From the NCBI RefSeq assembly GCF_038593855.1, contig NZ_CP151996.1, positions 434,001 to 498,000 on the forward strand: DNA of 64,000 bases, read 5' to 3'. This stretch comes from Lysinibacillus sp. FSL M8-0337. Lineage in GTDB: Bacteria > Bacillota > Bacilli > Bacillales_A > Planococcaceae. Position numbers and translations under genes: made by a program. Shown piece after piece: positions 1-8,908 of the stretch. Position 1 is the first letter of the stretch; each line of letters starts with the position of its first letter. The notes under the pieces were generated by a model. That model was not told where the DNA came from. It was given only the letters and a program-made list of their open reading frames with translations, and ran no database searches.

Positions 1-550
1 CATCATTTACTTTGTCTGAAACTGTATTGAAATAACTATCGGGTTCGAGATTCCAAGTAATCGTGTCTCGATGCTGTTTATTTAGGTAATAAGGAAGTCC
101 GATTAGTTTTTTGCCATTCGGAGGACGAACATCAATTTCTCCGTTAAACCCAGCATTTCGAATTAATACATCTGTTTTTTCAATCTCTTTTTTGTAGTAA
201 GAAAGGCTCTTAAAAACCATTCGATGATGAGAATAGGTATGATTGCCAATTTGGTGTCCCTCTTTTACAATATTTTTCGTTTCTTCAGGGTACTTTTCGA
301 TTTCTTCACCAATCAGAAAAAAGGTCGCTTTGGCATTGTACTTAGCTAATAGGGGCAATATTATGTTGACGTTTTTTGCTGGTCCATCATCAAAAGTTAA
401 AGCGACCACTTTTTGAGTGGTCTCTACTTGTTTAGTTATATTCCCGAATAACTGGTAGGTTCTAGAATTCATTAATTTATAGGTGCCTAGTAATAGAAGA
501 ACAACGAATAGGCATACAGACCCGATTAGTAAAGTTTTCTTTTTCATCAT
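1..550 (-). CDS. Polysaccharide deacetylase family protein (3' part outside window)
   Basis: The reading frame runs off the left edge, so only the N-terminal ~183 residues are seen. It starts at a tandem ATG ATG with an AGGAAGG ribosome site just upstream. An N-terminal hydrophobic segment (residues about 6-22) is a signal anchor. The NodB homology domain follows with motif 1 (VALTFDDGP), a TFFLIGEE segment, and the metal-binding HxxxH-type motif (IGNHTYSHH). These are diagnostic of CE4 deacetylases, which remove N-acetyl groups from peptidoglycan or other extracellular glycans. A DVRPPNGK segment corresponds to motif 3 (usually RxPxG), so it is slightly unusual. Substrate cannot be told from the sequence. 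Confidence 0.88.
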   Translation of the reverse strand, partial: MMKKKTLLIGSVCLFVVLLLLGTYKLMNSRTYQLFGNITKQVETTQKVVALTFDDGPAKNVNIILPLLAKYNAKATFFLIGEEIEKYPEETKNIVKEGHQIGNHTYSHHRMVFKSLSYYKKEIEKTDVLIRNAGFNGEIDVRPPNGKKLIGLPYYLNKQHRDTITWNLEPDSYFNTVSDKVND

Positions 551-694
551 ACGCCTTCCTTTCATGTAGCAGTTTTGATATAGTGCTTTATTCTATTGGA
601 AAGCCGTATTCCCCTTTATATATAGAAGAAAAGTATTTCACTTCATTACAATGAATTTATTAGTCTATTTTTAGAATAATAGTAGAGCAAAACT

Positions 695-721
695 AAAAAG
701 AATGGGAAATCCCATCCTTTT
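695..721 (-). terminator. Rho-independent terminator
   Basis: Read on the minus strand, AAAGGATGGG-ATTT-CCCATTCTTT followed by T-rich sequence forms a hairpin overlapping the stop of the small membrane gene at 720-878. Confidence 0.6.
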
Positions 722-878
722 AGCGTTGATCTAATTTATCAGATATACGTTTAAGAATTTGTACTTGTTCCTGTTGTACTTTAAGAAATTTAAGGAGAAA
801 CCAAATGATAAAAATCACTGGCGCTATGTAGATGAATAAACTTAAAAGAGGTAATAAAGCGAATAATGTACTTCCCAT
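720..878 (-). CDS. Small single-pass membrane protein, 52 aa, unknown
   Basis: ATG start preceded by GGAAGG at good spacing, and a hairpin terminator at the stop. The product has an N-terminal hydrophobic stretch of about 26 residues (SLFIYIAPVIFIIWFLLKF) followed by a polar, probably coiled-coil tail (QQEQVQILKRISDKLDQR). Short membrane proteins of this design (TM plus short helical tail) are common and uncharacterised in Bacillales. Proposed from ribosome site, codon pattern and terminator; function unknown. Confidence 0.6.
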   Translation of the reverse strand: MGSTLFALLPLLSLFIYIAPVIFIIWFLLKFLKVQQEQVQILKRISDKLDQR

Positions 879-1249
879 AAATGATGTTACCTTCCTTCGT
901 ATAATATCGAGAAAACCTTTCGTTTATGTATATATTAAATATAGCAATAAACATGGTTATTGTCATTAAACGCTAAAAATGGAAGTTTAGTAACAGATAT
1001 CCGGATTTGATTTTCTTCAACCGTACATAGGTTAAAATATGACATTCTTAGTGAAAGAGGTTCTAGATAAAATTGGAGCTTGTTAGATAGCGGAATCGAC
1101 CAATTGTGCAAAAAATCTAAATTAGTGCACTTTTAACTGTAGTATAATGAACAGTAGAAAAGCGATAGAATGGTCAGCGCTTTTGGCAATGTTTAAAAGC
1201 TATATATACCTCGAATTTAAAAACTATTTTTACACAGGGGGAATGAAAA
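879..1249. other. Intergenic region upstream of the nitrilase gene
   Basis: 371 bases without a credible gene. A TATAAT box at about 1143-1148 is the best promoter element for the amidase gene, but the -35 match is poor. The GGGGGAAT at 1238-1245 is the ribosome site. Nothing else is evident. Confidence 0.4.
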
Positions 1250-2050
1250 ATGAAAATAGGTTGTATTCAATTAAATGTAGGATTTGGCAAAGTGGAAGAA
1301 AATTTTGCAAGGGCTGAAGAAAAGATTCGTGAGGCTGCAACATTAGGTGCAGAAATTATTGTACTTCCAGAAATGTGGAATACAGGTTACGCGCTTGAAA
1401 AATTACCTGAGCTTGCAGATGTGGATGGAGAACGAGCGAAAGCATTTCTACAAGGTTTAGCAATGGAACTTGGCGTACATATTGTCGGGGGCTCTGTGGC
1501 AACGAGGAAGGGCGATAAATTTTTCAATACGATGTATACGTTTGATAAAGATGGAAAACTGGTTGGCGAATACAGTAAGGCACATTTATTCCGTTTGATG
1601 GATGAACATCTATTTTTAGAAGCAGGCGATGAAATGAATCGCTTTGCACTAGGAGATATTGAAGCGGCAGGCGTTATTTGCTATGATATTCGCTTCCCAG
1701 AATGGTTGAGAGCGCACGCATTAACAGGCGCAAAGGTGTTATTCGTGCCAGCCCAATGGCCAACACCACGTATTGACCATTGGAAAACATTATTACAGGC
1801 ACGTGCGATTGAAAATCAATGCTTCGTCATCGCGGTTAACCGTATTGCCAACAAAGTAGAAAACTTCAATGGGCAATCTATGGTGATTCAACCTTGGGGA
1901 GAAGTGTTATGGGTTGGAGCAGACGATGAAGAAGTAGCAGTTATTGATGTTGATTTTTCAATTGTCGATGAAGTGCGCGGCAGAATTCCAGTGTACGATG
2001 ACCGCAGACCAGGATTGTATAGCATGTGCCAGTCACCGAAACAATTCTGA
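1250..2050 (+). CDS. Carbon-nitrogen hydrolase (nitrilase superfamily amidase)
   Basis: 266 residues, close to the usual size for the omega-amidase/YafV-MtnU-like branch. The catalytic triad is visible: Glu41 (VLPEMWNTGY), Lys110 (YSKAHLF) and Cys144 (GVICYDIRFPEW). Such cytosolic enzymes hydrolyse small amides (for example omega-amidates or carbamoyl groups) to acid and ammonia. A GGGGGAAT ribosome site precedes the ATG. It faces a PucR-type regulator and lies near a class III aminotransferase, which suggests nitrogen scavenging, but substrate is not determined. The last eight residues (CQSPKQF and neighbours) are encoded by one copy of a 25-bp dispersed repeat, so the native C-terminus may have been altered. 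Confidence 0.88.
   Translation: MKIGCIQLNVGFGKVEENFARAEEKIREAATLGAEIIVLPEMWNTGYALEKLPELADVDGERAKAFLQGLAMELGVHIVGGSVATRKGDKFFNTMYTFDKDGKLVGEYSKAHLFRLMDEHLFLEAGDEMNRFALGDIEAAGVICYDIRFPEWLRAHALTGAKVLFVPAQWPTPRIDHWKTLLQARAIENQCFVIAVNRIANKVENFNGQSMVIQPWGEVLWVGADDEEVAVIDVDFSIVDEVRGRIPVYDDRRPGLYSMCQSPKQF
2026..2050 (-). repeat. 25-bp dispersed repeat, copy 1
   Basis: Overlaps the end of the nitrilase gene and supplies its stop codon. Differs from copy 2 (2110-2134) at two of 25 positions. The same family occurs in reverse orientation near 19.07, 20.64 and 62.03 kb; shared core is CAGAATTGTTTGAGTGCCTG and relatives. Confidence 0.75.
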
Positions 2051-2109
2051 AAATTTACAAAGACCCCATGGGAACGCGTGTAACGTAAGCTGCAACATGC
2101 CTGCGTGTG

Positions 2110-2134
2110 GTGCCAGTCACCCGAACAATTCTGA
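2110..2134 (-). repeat. 25-bp dispersed repeat, copy 2
   Basis: Lies 84 bases after copy 1, in the gap between the convergent nitrilase and regulator genes. Near-identical to copy 1, so the pair forms a short tandem arrangement. Confidence 0.75.
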
Positions 2135-2140
2135 CTAATT

Positions 2141-3709
2141 TCATTTTTTATCTTCAATTAACGAATGAGCTAGAAGCATAAACTCAAGTGTAATCCGATT
2201 GTGCCCTTTCATGAAATTTTCTCCTAGCAAATTTTCAAGCTTCTTTAGGCGATGATAGAGTGTTTGCCGCACGATAAACAATTGATTTGCTGTTTGTTGT
2301 TTCGAGCCATTCGTTTGTAAGTAGACTTGCAGTGTTTCTAACAGCTTGCTGTTGTATTTTTTATCATATTCAATCACAGGCTGTAAATAATCCTGAATGA
2401 CTTCTTGCAAGTCAACTTGCATTTGTAATTTATAAATTAGGTAATATAAATGCAAGTCATCATAAAAAAATGATGTCGTTTGAACTTTGCGACAAATATA
2501 TAATGTTTCCAAAGCTGTTTGATAACTCTTCGGAATTTCCTCGACATCCGCCACAATCTTACCAATAGCTAGTTGATAGCCCTGTGCTTGCTGCTTTTTA
2601 TAAAAATCCGTTGTCTGGAGCGTAGAAAAGAGCGAATTTAATAAATCACGACTCGCTTTACAATCTTTAGTGTGGAGTAAGATAAATACGACATAGCTCT
2701 TTCGCTCGAACAGAAAGGGGACAAAACCATTCTGTTCAAATAAATTTCTATAGTAAAGTTTGCTATAAACAATATCCTCCTGACCTTTCATCATTGTATA
2801 AGGCGACGATAAAATAAAGACAGCATTACTAGAGTGCGTAAAGTTAGCATGATGGGATACGATAAATTTATAGATTTCTTCTTTCGTCAGCTTGTGATCA
2901 ATCCAATCCGCTAAAATAGTGGCATCCTCAATATCTCTTTTTTCTTCTATATAGAACTCACGCATTAAAAGCTGAGCGAGTGCCGTTGCTGTCCGGTCTA
3001 AAATGAGTAATTCAAATTCAGAAAATAATCCATCCGTTCGATAAAGGGTCAAATCGGCATAATGCTGATCGACAATAAAAATAGGTGCATGTTTAAATTG
3101 TGGTGCTGATTGTGGCAACGTTAATAATTGCTGTCGTTTCGCTAGAGGCATGTTTGGGAAAAAGATAGCATCTCGGTCTTTAATGGAAAAAATGATTTGT
3201 GTACGTAATGTATGATGAATGGTTTGCAAAATGTCATCAGTGTTTTGTCCAAGAAGGGCATTTTTGTTTAACGTTTGTGCGTAATTTTCTAATGAGGAAA
3301 TCATGAAATATTGTTGATTCATAATTTGGCTATGTAAATCCTGTGTAATCCGAACAAAGGGCACTGTCTCATGAAATACAATGATTGGAAAGTCATGGCG
3401 ATTAGCCAGTGATTGTATAGCTTCAGGTATTGCCTGTAAGTAAGTGCCGTATTCTATGCACAGTGCTGCACAATTTTTTTTAATTAACATCTCGACGAAA
3501 AAGATAAAGTCCTCAAGATGATGCTGTAAACTAATCCCCGTCGTCAAAATTAATTCGTCCCCTGCTAAGAAATTATCCACTTGCACAATTTCAATAACAT
3601 GTGCCCACTTAACAATGCGTAATAATCCGTCTTTTCCTGCAATGACCTCTGCACTTTGAAAGTGTTCATTTTTTAATACATCCTTCACTTGAAGTTTAAA
3701 TTGACTCAT
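2141..3709 (-). CDS. PucR family transcriptional regulator
   Basis: 522 residues from the ATG at 3709, chosen because GGAGG lies 7-8 bases upstream; an in-frame ATG 27 bases further up lacks a ribosome site. N-terminal PucR-type domain (residues about 5-130, with the LTTGISL and HxxxF patterns), a central GGDEF-like/CdaR region, and a C-terminal HTH_30 helix-turn-helix around residues 465-510 (QQTANQLFIVRQTLYHRLKKLE). Family members activate purine, allantoin or amino-acid catabolic genes in response to a metabolite. It is divergent from the aminotransferase at 4020, so that gene is the probable target, with the nitrilase a possible second one. Effector unknown. Confidence 0.85.
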   Translation of the reverse strand: MSQFKLQVKDVLKNEHFQSAEVIAGKDGLLRIVKWAHVIEIVQVDNFLAGDELILTTGISLQHHLEDFIFFVEMLIKKNCAALCIEYGTYLQAIPEAIQSLANRHDFPIIVFHETVPFVRITQDLHSQIMNQQYFMISSLENYAQTLNKNALLGQNTDDILQTIHHTLRTQIIFSIKDRDAIFFPNMPLAKRQQLLTLPQSAPQFKHAPIFIVDQHYADLTLYRTDGLFSEFELLILDRTATALAQLLMREFYIEEKRDIEDATILADWIDHKLTKEEIYKFIVSHHANFTHSSNAVFILSSPYTMMKGQEDIVYSKLYYRNLFEQNGFVPFLFERKSYVVFILLHTKDCKASRDLLNSLFSTLQTTDFYKKQQAQGYQLAIGKIVADVEEIPKSYQTALETLYICRKVQTTSFFYDDLHLYYLIYKLQMQVDLQEVIQDYLQPVIEYDKKYNSKLLETLQVYLQTNGSKQQTANQLFIVRQTLYHRLKKLENLLGENFMKGHNRITLEFMLLAHSLIEDKK

Positions 3710-4019
3710 CGTAGCCCTCCACTCAAAGTACTGCATGATATAAAAAATAGTAACTTACGACAATTGTGAATATTTAGCTAGTAGTTTACGAAATATCTTC
3801 TTTAAAGAAAGTTTATTCTATTTTACATTATGTTAAAAACAAAGTCATAGAATTATACAAGTTGTCTATTACTTCTTTTTGCTAAAAGTTGTAAAATTTT
3901 TTGTAAGAAATAGTGCAATTTTGAAAAAGGGGTGACATCAGGTCGTTTTTTACATTCGCTAGAACAATAAAAACTGCTTTAATAATGGAACAACATATAA
4001 ATTAAAGGGGTGCATGTAA
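3710..4019. promoter_or_regulatory. Divergent intergenic region, regulator/aminotransferase
   Basis: 310 AT-rich bases between the PucR-type gene and the aminotransferase. It must hold both promoters and presumably the regulator site. I see no clear operator; AAAGGGGTG at 4005-4013 is the ribosome site of the aminotransferase. Confidence 0.4.
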
Positions 4020-5372
4020 ATGGTTCAAACAAATCTGAAGAGTGACGTATTAAAAAAGGATGAACAGTATGTCTGGCATTCAATGAAGCCTTATAATCCG
4101 CAAGCCACATATGTAGTAGAGAAATCGGATGGGGCAAGAATCGTTGATACGGAAGGTGTTGAATACATTGATGCGATGGCAGGTTTATGGTGTGTCAATG
4201 CAGGCTATGGACGGAAGGAATTAGCTGATGTTGCACATGAGCAGATGATGAAAAACGCCTATGCACCTCTATCGCAAGGGCATTTACCTGCAGTTGAATT
4301 AGCTGAAAAGATTAATCAAATGCTTGGTGGCGATTATGTTATTTTCTTTTCGAATAGTGGTTCTGAAGCAAATGAAACAGCATTTAAAATTGCCCGTCAA
4401 TACCATCAGCAAAAAGGGCAAAGTGCACGCTATAAAATTGTCTCACGTTATCGGGCTTACCACGGAAGTTCGTTTGGAGCTTTAGCTGCAACGGGGCAAG
4501 CAGAACGAAAATATAAATATGAACCGCTAACACCGGGATTTATTCATGTGGCGCCACCAGACCAATATCGAGATCCGGAAAATGATGCAACAGCTTCCGG
4601 TGAGCTAGCAAGTGTCAAGGCTGTCGATAAGTTGATGACATGGGAACTTGGCGATACGATTGCTGCGATGATATTAGAACCAATTATTACGGGTGGTGGT
4701 GTAATCATGCCACCGGAAAATTACATGAAGGGCATCGAGGCGGTTTGTCAAAAACATGGGGCATTAATGATTGTCGATGAAGTCATTTGTGGATTTGGTC
4801 GCACAGGAAAGCCGTTTGGTTTTATGAACTATGGGGTGAAACCTGACATTATCACAATGGCTAAAGGTATTACAAGTGGGTATTTACCATTATCAGCAAC
4901 GGCAGTGAAACGCGAAATTTATGAGGCGTTTACAGGTTCAGATGCCTACGGTTATTTCCGCCATGTCAATACATTTGGTGGCTCTCCTGTAGCCTGTGCT
5001 GTCGCATTGAAGAATATCGAAATTCTAGAGCGAGAAGCATTATTCGAGCGCTCCAAGGTAGTGGGAGCTAGTACACTCGAAACACTTCAACAAGCTTTAA
5101 ATACACATCCACATGTTGGGGATGTACGTGGCAAAGGCTTATTAATAGGAATTGAATTAGTCGTAGATAAAGAGTCAAAAGAGCCCTTACCAGTGGAAAA
5201 AGTGAACGCTGTCATTGCTGCATGCAAAGGGCAGGGTGTGATAATCGGGAAAAACGGCGCAACAGTGGCAGGGTTTAACAATGTTCTAACTCTATCCCCA
5301 CCACTTAATATTGTCCAACATGATTTAGATAAAATAATTGAAGTTGTTATTGAAAATATAAAAAAAATATAA
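4020..5372 (+). CDS. Class III pyridoxal-phosphate aminotransferase
   Basis: 450 residues, normal for omega-amino acid/amine:pyruvate aminotransferases. Fold type I PLP enzyme: SNSGSEANE (110-119) for phosphate binding, YHGSS (148-152), DEVICGFGRTG with Asp253 contacting the pyridine nitrogen, and Schiff-base Lys282 (TMAKGITSGYLPLSA). It transfers an amino group, typically from a beta- or omega-amino acid, taurine or polyamine, to pyruvate or 2-oxoglutarate. The divergent PucR-type regulator suggests catabolic induction. Beta-alanine or GABA-type substrates fit the neighbouring amidase, but this is inference. Confidence 0.88.
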   Translation: MVQTNLKSDVLKKDEQYVWHSMKPYNPQATYVVEKSDGARIVDTEGVEYIDAMAGLWCVNAGYGRKELADVAHEQMMKNAYAPLSQGHLPAVELAEKINQMLGGDYVIFFSNSGSEANETAFKIARQYHQQKGQSARYKIVSRYRAYHGSSFGALAATGQAERKYKYEPLTPGFIHVAPPDQYRDPENDATASGELASVKAVDKLMTWELGDTIAAMILEPIITGGGVIMPPENYMKGIEAVCQKHGALMIVDEVICGFGRTGKPFGFMNYGVKPDIITMAKGITSGYLPLSATAVKREIYEAFTGSDAYGYFRHVNTFGGSPVACAVALKNIEILEREALFERSKVVGASTLETLQQALNTHPHVGDVRGKGLLIGIELVVDKESKEPLPVEKVNAVIAACKGQGVIIGKNGATVAGFNNVLTLSPPLNIVQHDLDKIIEVVIENIKKI

Positions 5373-5382
5373 TTATCTAAAA

Positions 5383-5431
5383 GAAAGCTGTCTCTAAAAG
5401 TCGCTATCAAGGGCTTTCAGGACAGCTTTTA
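5383..5431 (+). terminator. Hairpin terminator after aminotransferase
   Basis: AAAGCTGTC ... GACAGCTTTT inverted repeat enclosing about 28 bases. It lies between convergent genes and also overlaps the stop of the mini-gene at 5429-5527. Confidence 0.5.
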
Positions 5432-5527
5432 AAGCATCAGAAAGGCTAGGCGAAGAATGAGTATGCACAACACGCCTCCTGTCAGGTAAAGTAATAAGAT
5501 AATTCGCTTCTTTACATGAGTATTCAC
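5429..5527 (-). CDS. Possible 32-aa hydrophobic peptide behind the rodA-like gene
   Basis: A GTG-start frame of 32 codons begins 17 bases after the RodA-like gene on the same strand. GGAGGACGC precedes it at workable spacing. The product has a basic N-terminus (NTHVKKR) and then a continuous hydrophobic segment to the end, as in single-pass mini-membrane proteins. Nothing recognisable. The strong ribosome site and operon position are the only support. Confidence 0.35.
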   Translation of the reverse strand: MNTHVKKRIILLLYLTGGVLCILILRLAFLML

Positions 5528-5543
5528 CGATAAATGCGTCCTC

Positions 5544-6710
5544 CTAAACTTGTGAGGTTTTAAACATATAGCCGCTATAAGAATTATGGATAACCATAAC
5601 AATACCCATTAACATGAAATTTGATAGTAGTGAACTACCTCCGTAACTTAAAAACGGTAACGTTACACCTGTTACAGGTAAAAGTCCGATCGTCATGCCA
5701 ATATTTTGTGTAATTTGGAATGCTAGTAAACTGGAGATACCCGCACCCATAAGGGTCATAAATGGATCCTTTGCTTCTACTGTAATAAGAACAATACGAT
5801 AAATTACAAAAAATAATAATGTAATGACAAAGGCTCCACCAACAAATCCTAATTCTTCAGCGATGGCAGAAAAAATAAAATCGGTATGCTTTTCTGGAAC
5901 ATAGACATTATTTTGTAAATAGCCTTTACCAGTAAATTCTCCTGTACCGATGGCCATAAAGCCTTGTCTAGTTTGAAAGGAGGAGTCCGTATATTCATAG
6001 GGTTGTAACCACCCGTAAATACGAGAAACTTGATGCCCAGATAACTTACTTAATATTTTTTCTGTAAAAAAATCATTAAATTTTACATAGAGAATAACGA
6101 TTGCACTAACGATGGTCACAGGAATAGCTGTGAAAATGACGAGTAATTTTGTTTGGATACCTGAAAAGTAAATCATCGGTAATATCATTGCCATATATAA
6201 CATAACCATGCCTGTATCCGGTTGCTTATATACAGCGAGTGTTGGTGGAAGTGTAATGATGCCAATCATCAATAGCAATCGCATATCTGATAAAAAGGAA
6301 GGACGCACATATTTTGCTTGATGGGCGACAATCACTTTACTGACAACAATTAAAAATGCGAACTTCAAAAATTCTGATGGTTGTAACGACCCTAAAAGTG
6401 GAATCTGATACCAAGATTTTGCTTCATTTATGGTGCGCGCGATGCTTTCCGGTGCGATAAATAATCCGAATGTTAGCGCTACTATAACCCAATAAAAGGG
6501 CCAGCCGATTTTTTTTAGTTGCTCAATATCAAGTGTTGCTACGCCATACATAATTAAAAAGCCCAGACTATAATAGATAAATTGCTTTATGATAAACAGA
6601 CTAGAATACTGTTCAAACGCTGTACTGCTAGAGTGTACGAAGAGGCAACTAGTAATACCTAGCAACAATAGACTTATTGCTAAACTGCTATCTAATTTCT
6701 TTAACTGCAA
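5544..6710 (-). CDS. FtsW/RodA/SpoVE family peptidoglycan glycosyltransferase
   Basis: 388 residues with about ten membrane segments, typical for SEDS proteins. Signature segments are present: a WYQIP-LGSLQPSEFLK loop, and a C-terminal LPVTGVTLPFLSYGGSSLLSNF motif that is diagnostic of the family. SEDS proteins polymerise lipid II into glycan strands with a partner class B PBP. No PBP partner is adjacent, so whether it serves elongation, division or sporulation is open; its shortness and TTG start (GGAGAGGTG upstream) resemble secondary RodA copies. A very small hydrophobic frame follows it. Confidence 0.88.
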   Translation of the reverse strand: MQLKKLDSSLAISLLLLGITSCLFVHSSSTAFEQYSSLFIIKQFIYYSLGFLIMYGVATLDIEQLKKIGWPFYWVIVALTFGLFIAPESIARTINEAKSWYQIPLLGSLQPSEFLKFAFLIVVSKVIVAHQAKYVRPSFLSDMRLLLMIGIITLPPTLAVYKQPDTGMVMLYMAMILPMIYFSGIQTKLLVIFTAIPVTIVSAIVILYVKFNDFFTEKILSKLSGHQVSRIYGWLQPYEYTDSSFQTRQGFMAIGTGEFTGKGYLQNNVYVPEKHTDFIFSAIAEELGFVGGAFVITLLFFVIYRIVLITVEAKDPFMTLMGAGISSLLAFQITQNIGMTIGLLPVTGVTLPFLSYGGSSLLSNFMLMGIVMVIHNSYSGYMFKTSQV

Positions 6711-6924
6711 CAGTTAAACACCTCTCCTTCATATTTGTAAAAATTAGCTATTAATAGTAAACGATAGAATGTAAAGAAGGTTGCGCAAGTTTTTATATTG
6801 TGTCGAATTTATTAAATAATGGTATGTTCTGTAATTTCGTTAGAAAATTTTACAAAAACATAACACTGGCTTTATATCTCCATACTATGATTATTGGTAA
6901 GAGTTGGAGAAGGAGCCGAAAATA

Positions 6925-8595
6925 ATGCATTTTTTTCGTTATATTAAGGTAAAAGATAAGCTGCTTGTACTCATGATTGTTTGTGTACTATCGAATGTCC
7001 TACTAGGTATATTTAGTGTGGATTATTTACGGAAAATGTCATGGCATGCAAGCGAAAGTTATACCGAGGCACTTGTACCGATTGGATGGCTGAATGAGCT
7101 TGAGGAAGCGCAAAGGCACTTGGATTATTTAATGGATTCAGGTGGCGAATATCGAGAGATGACAGCTATTCTAAAAAATATTGAACAGCCTTTAAGCGAT
7201 TTAGAAAAGATAGTAATCGATAAAAAGATGAATCATCAAGTAAATAAGTATAATTCGGTATTCTCACAGCAGATAGAATTAGTTGAAAGTTATCAGCAGT
7301 TAAATACGCAAAAACGTCAGCAGTTTTATGAGCAGACCTATTTACCGATTAGCCAACAAAGCCATGCCATTTTAGAAGAGACGCAGAGCTATTTAGTTCA
7401 AAGAGCAGATGAACAGCAACAAGCGTACCAAAAAGATGTGCAATTTGGTTATTGGTTATTAGGGGGTGTTTGTACATTTGTCGTACTATTAGTTGTTTTC
7501 ATTGGCTTCATCGCAACGAAGGCTGTTAATGTACCGACACGTCAGTTGAAATCACTGTTAAAACGTGCAGAACAAGGTGATTTTACAGCGAATGCGAGCT
7601 ATGTGGCGCATGATGAACTTGGAGAAGTTGTATTGTCATATAATCAGATGGCAACAGAAGTAAAGCGATTGTTACATACGGTTACAAATAGTGCGCAAGA
7701 GGTTGCAGGAATGACGGAAAATTTACAAGAATCCTCGGAGCGATCTTCTACAGCTACAGTAAAAATAGCAAAGGATGTGCAAAGTATTGCAGATTTGACA
7801 TCTGCATCTACTAGTAAATTAGCGTCCAATTCTGCTTCATTAGAAGAAGTATTAAACGGTGTACAGATTGTCTTAGAAAAAGTGCAGCTTGTAGAGAGCT
7901 TTGCACATGAGACTGCCCGTGAGGCAGAAAGTGGTACAGATATTGTACAGGCGAATTTAACCCAAATTCAAGCTATAAAGCGCGCTGTTGAAAAATCAAA
8001 TATAGCTATTTTTAAACTAGTGGAAAGAGCCTCTACAATCGACCATATGGTTGAAGTGATTGAAAAAATAACAGCTCAAACCAATCTGCTTGCGCTAAAT
8101 GCGTCCATCGAAGCGGCGAGAGCTGGTGAACATGGGCAAGGATTTGCGATTGTCGCCAACGAAGTACGTAAACTAGCTGAACAAACAGTACATTCAACTC
8201 AAACTATTACGTCTATTGTACAAAATATCCAAACCGATTCTCACTACGCTGTCAAGATGATGGAAGGCGTACTAAGTGCTACAGAAAAGGGTGTAAATGT
8301 AACGTCAGAAACAGCAACAAGCTTCGATCAAATATTGGAAAAGGTCAATATCATTCAGCCATATATTGTAGAAGTATCGACGACAGTACAAGATATAGCT
8401 GAACATACAAAGAAGGTTAATGAAGATGCAGGTATGTTAACAGCTCTTTCAGATACGAATGCAGCCTCGACTAAACATGTAGCGAAGTTAACGACAGATC
8501 AATTAAATGCTCAGCAACAATTTCATCATACGATTAAAGAATTACGAAAAGTTTCAAAGGTATTACAAATTGCTGTTAAACGTTTTTCAATCTAA
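6925..8595 (+). CDS. Methyl-accepting chemotaxis protein
   Basis: 556 residues from ATG 6925, preferred over TTG 6904 because AAGGAG lies nine bases upstream. Two membrane segments (about residues 15-35 and 175-200) flank an extracytoplasmic four-helix-bundle-like sensor of about 140 residues. A HAMP domain follows, then the cytoplasmic signalling domain with the conserved hairpin tip ([20 protein letters not shown]). It would bind an extracellular ligand and control CheA. Ligand unknown; monocistronic, ending in a clear terminator. Confidence 0.92.
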   Translation: MHFFRYIKVKDKLLVLMIVCVLSNVLLGIFSVDYLRKMSWHASESYTEALVPIGWLNELEEAQRHLDYLMDSGGEYREMTAILKNIEQPLSDLEKIVIDKKMNHQVNKYNSVFSQQIELVESYQQLNTQKRQQFYEQTYLPISQQSHAILEETQSYLVQRADEQQQAYQKDVQFGYWLLGGVCTFVVLLVVFIGFIATKAVNVPTRQLKSLLKRAEQGDFTANASYVAHDELGEVVLSYNQMATEVKRLLHTVTNSAQEVAGMTENLQESSERSSTATVKIAKDVQSIADLTSASTSKLASNSASLEEVLNGVQIVLEKVQLVESFAHETAREAESGTDIVQANLTQIQAIKRAVEKSNIAIFKLVERASTIDHMVEVIEKITAQTNLLALNASIEAARAGEHGQGFAIVANEVRKLAEQTVHSTQTITSIVQNIQTDSHYAVKMMEGVLSATEKGVNVTSETATSFDQILEKVNIIQPYIVEVSTTVQDIAEHTKKVNEDAGMLTALSDTNAASTKHVAKLTTDQLNAQQQFHHTIKELRKVSKVLQIAVKRFSI

Positions 8596-8613
8596 TGGAA
8601 CAAGAAAAAAGTT

Positions 8614-8650
8614 GAACCTCTTTATGATTGTGTAAAGAGGTTCTTTTTTT
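8614..8650 (+). terminator. Rho-independent terminator
   Basis: Perfect 11-bp stem GAACCTCTTTA/TAAAGAGGTTC with an 8-base loop and a run of T. Confidence 0.85.
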
Positions 8651-8786
8651 ATGAAAAAATAGATAATTGTATTTTTGGAAAGTACAAATGTATTTTTGTG
8701 TTGTGAGACAGCACAAGTTTTATCAAAAATCATATACTGATAATAAGGGATTTAACGTCCTTTATTGAAACTTGTATAGATTGTTG

Positions 8787-8815
8787 TTGTATTTTTTATA
8801 TGAACACTTTATAAT
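8787..8815 (+). promoter_or_regulatory. SigA-type promoter of the threonine dehydrogenase gene
   Basis: TTGTAT (8787-8792), 17-base spacer, TATAAT (8810-8815). It starts a leader of about 90 bases before the ATG at 8909. The rest of 8651-8908 is AT-rich with no other feature. Confidence 0.6.
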
Positions 8816-8908
8816 GAAATGCATCAGAAGTGTTATTAAATCAATGTTTCAGTATAAAATATTGTACTTTTGAGAAGTACAATTGTTCATATGTGGAGGT
8901 TTGGAGAA

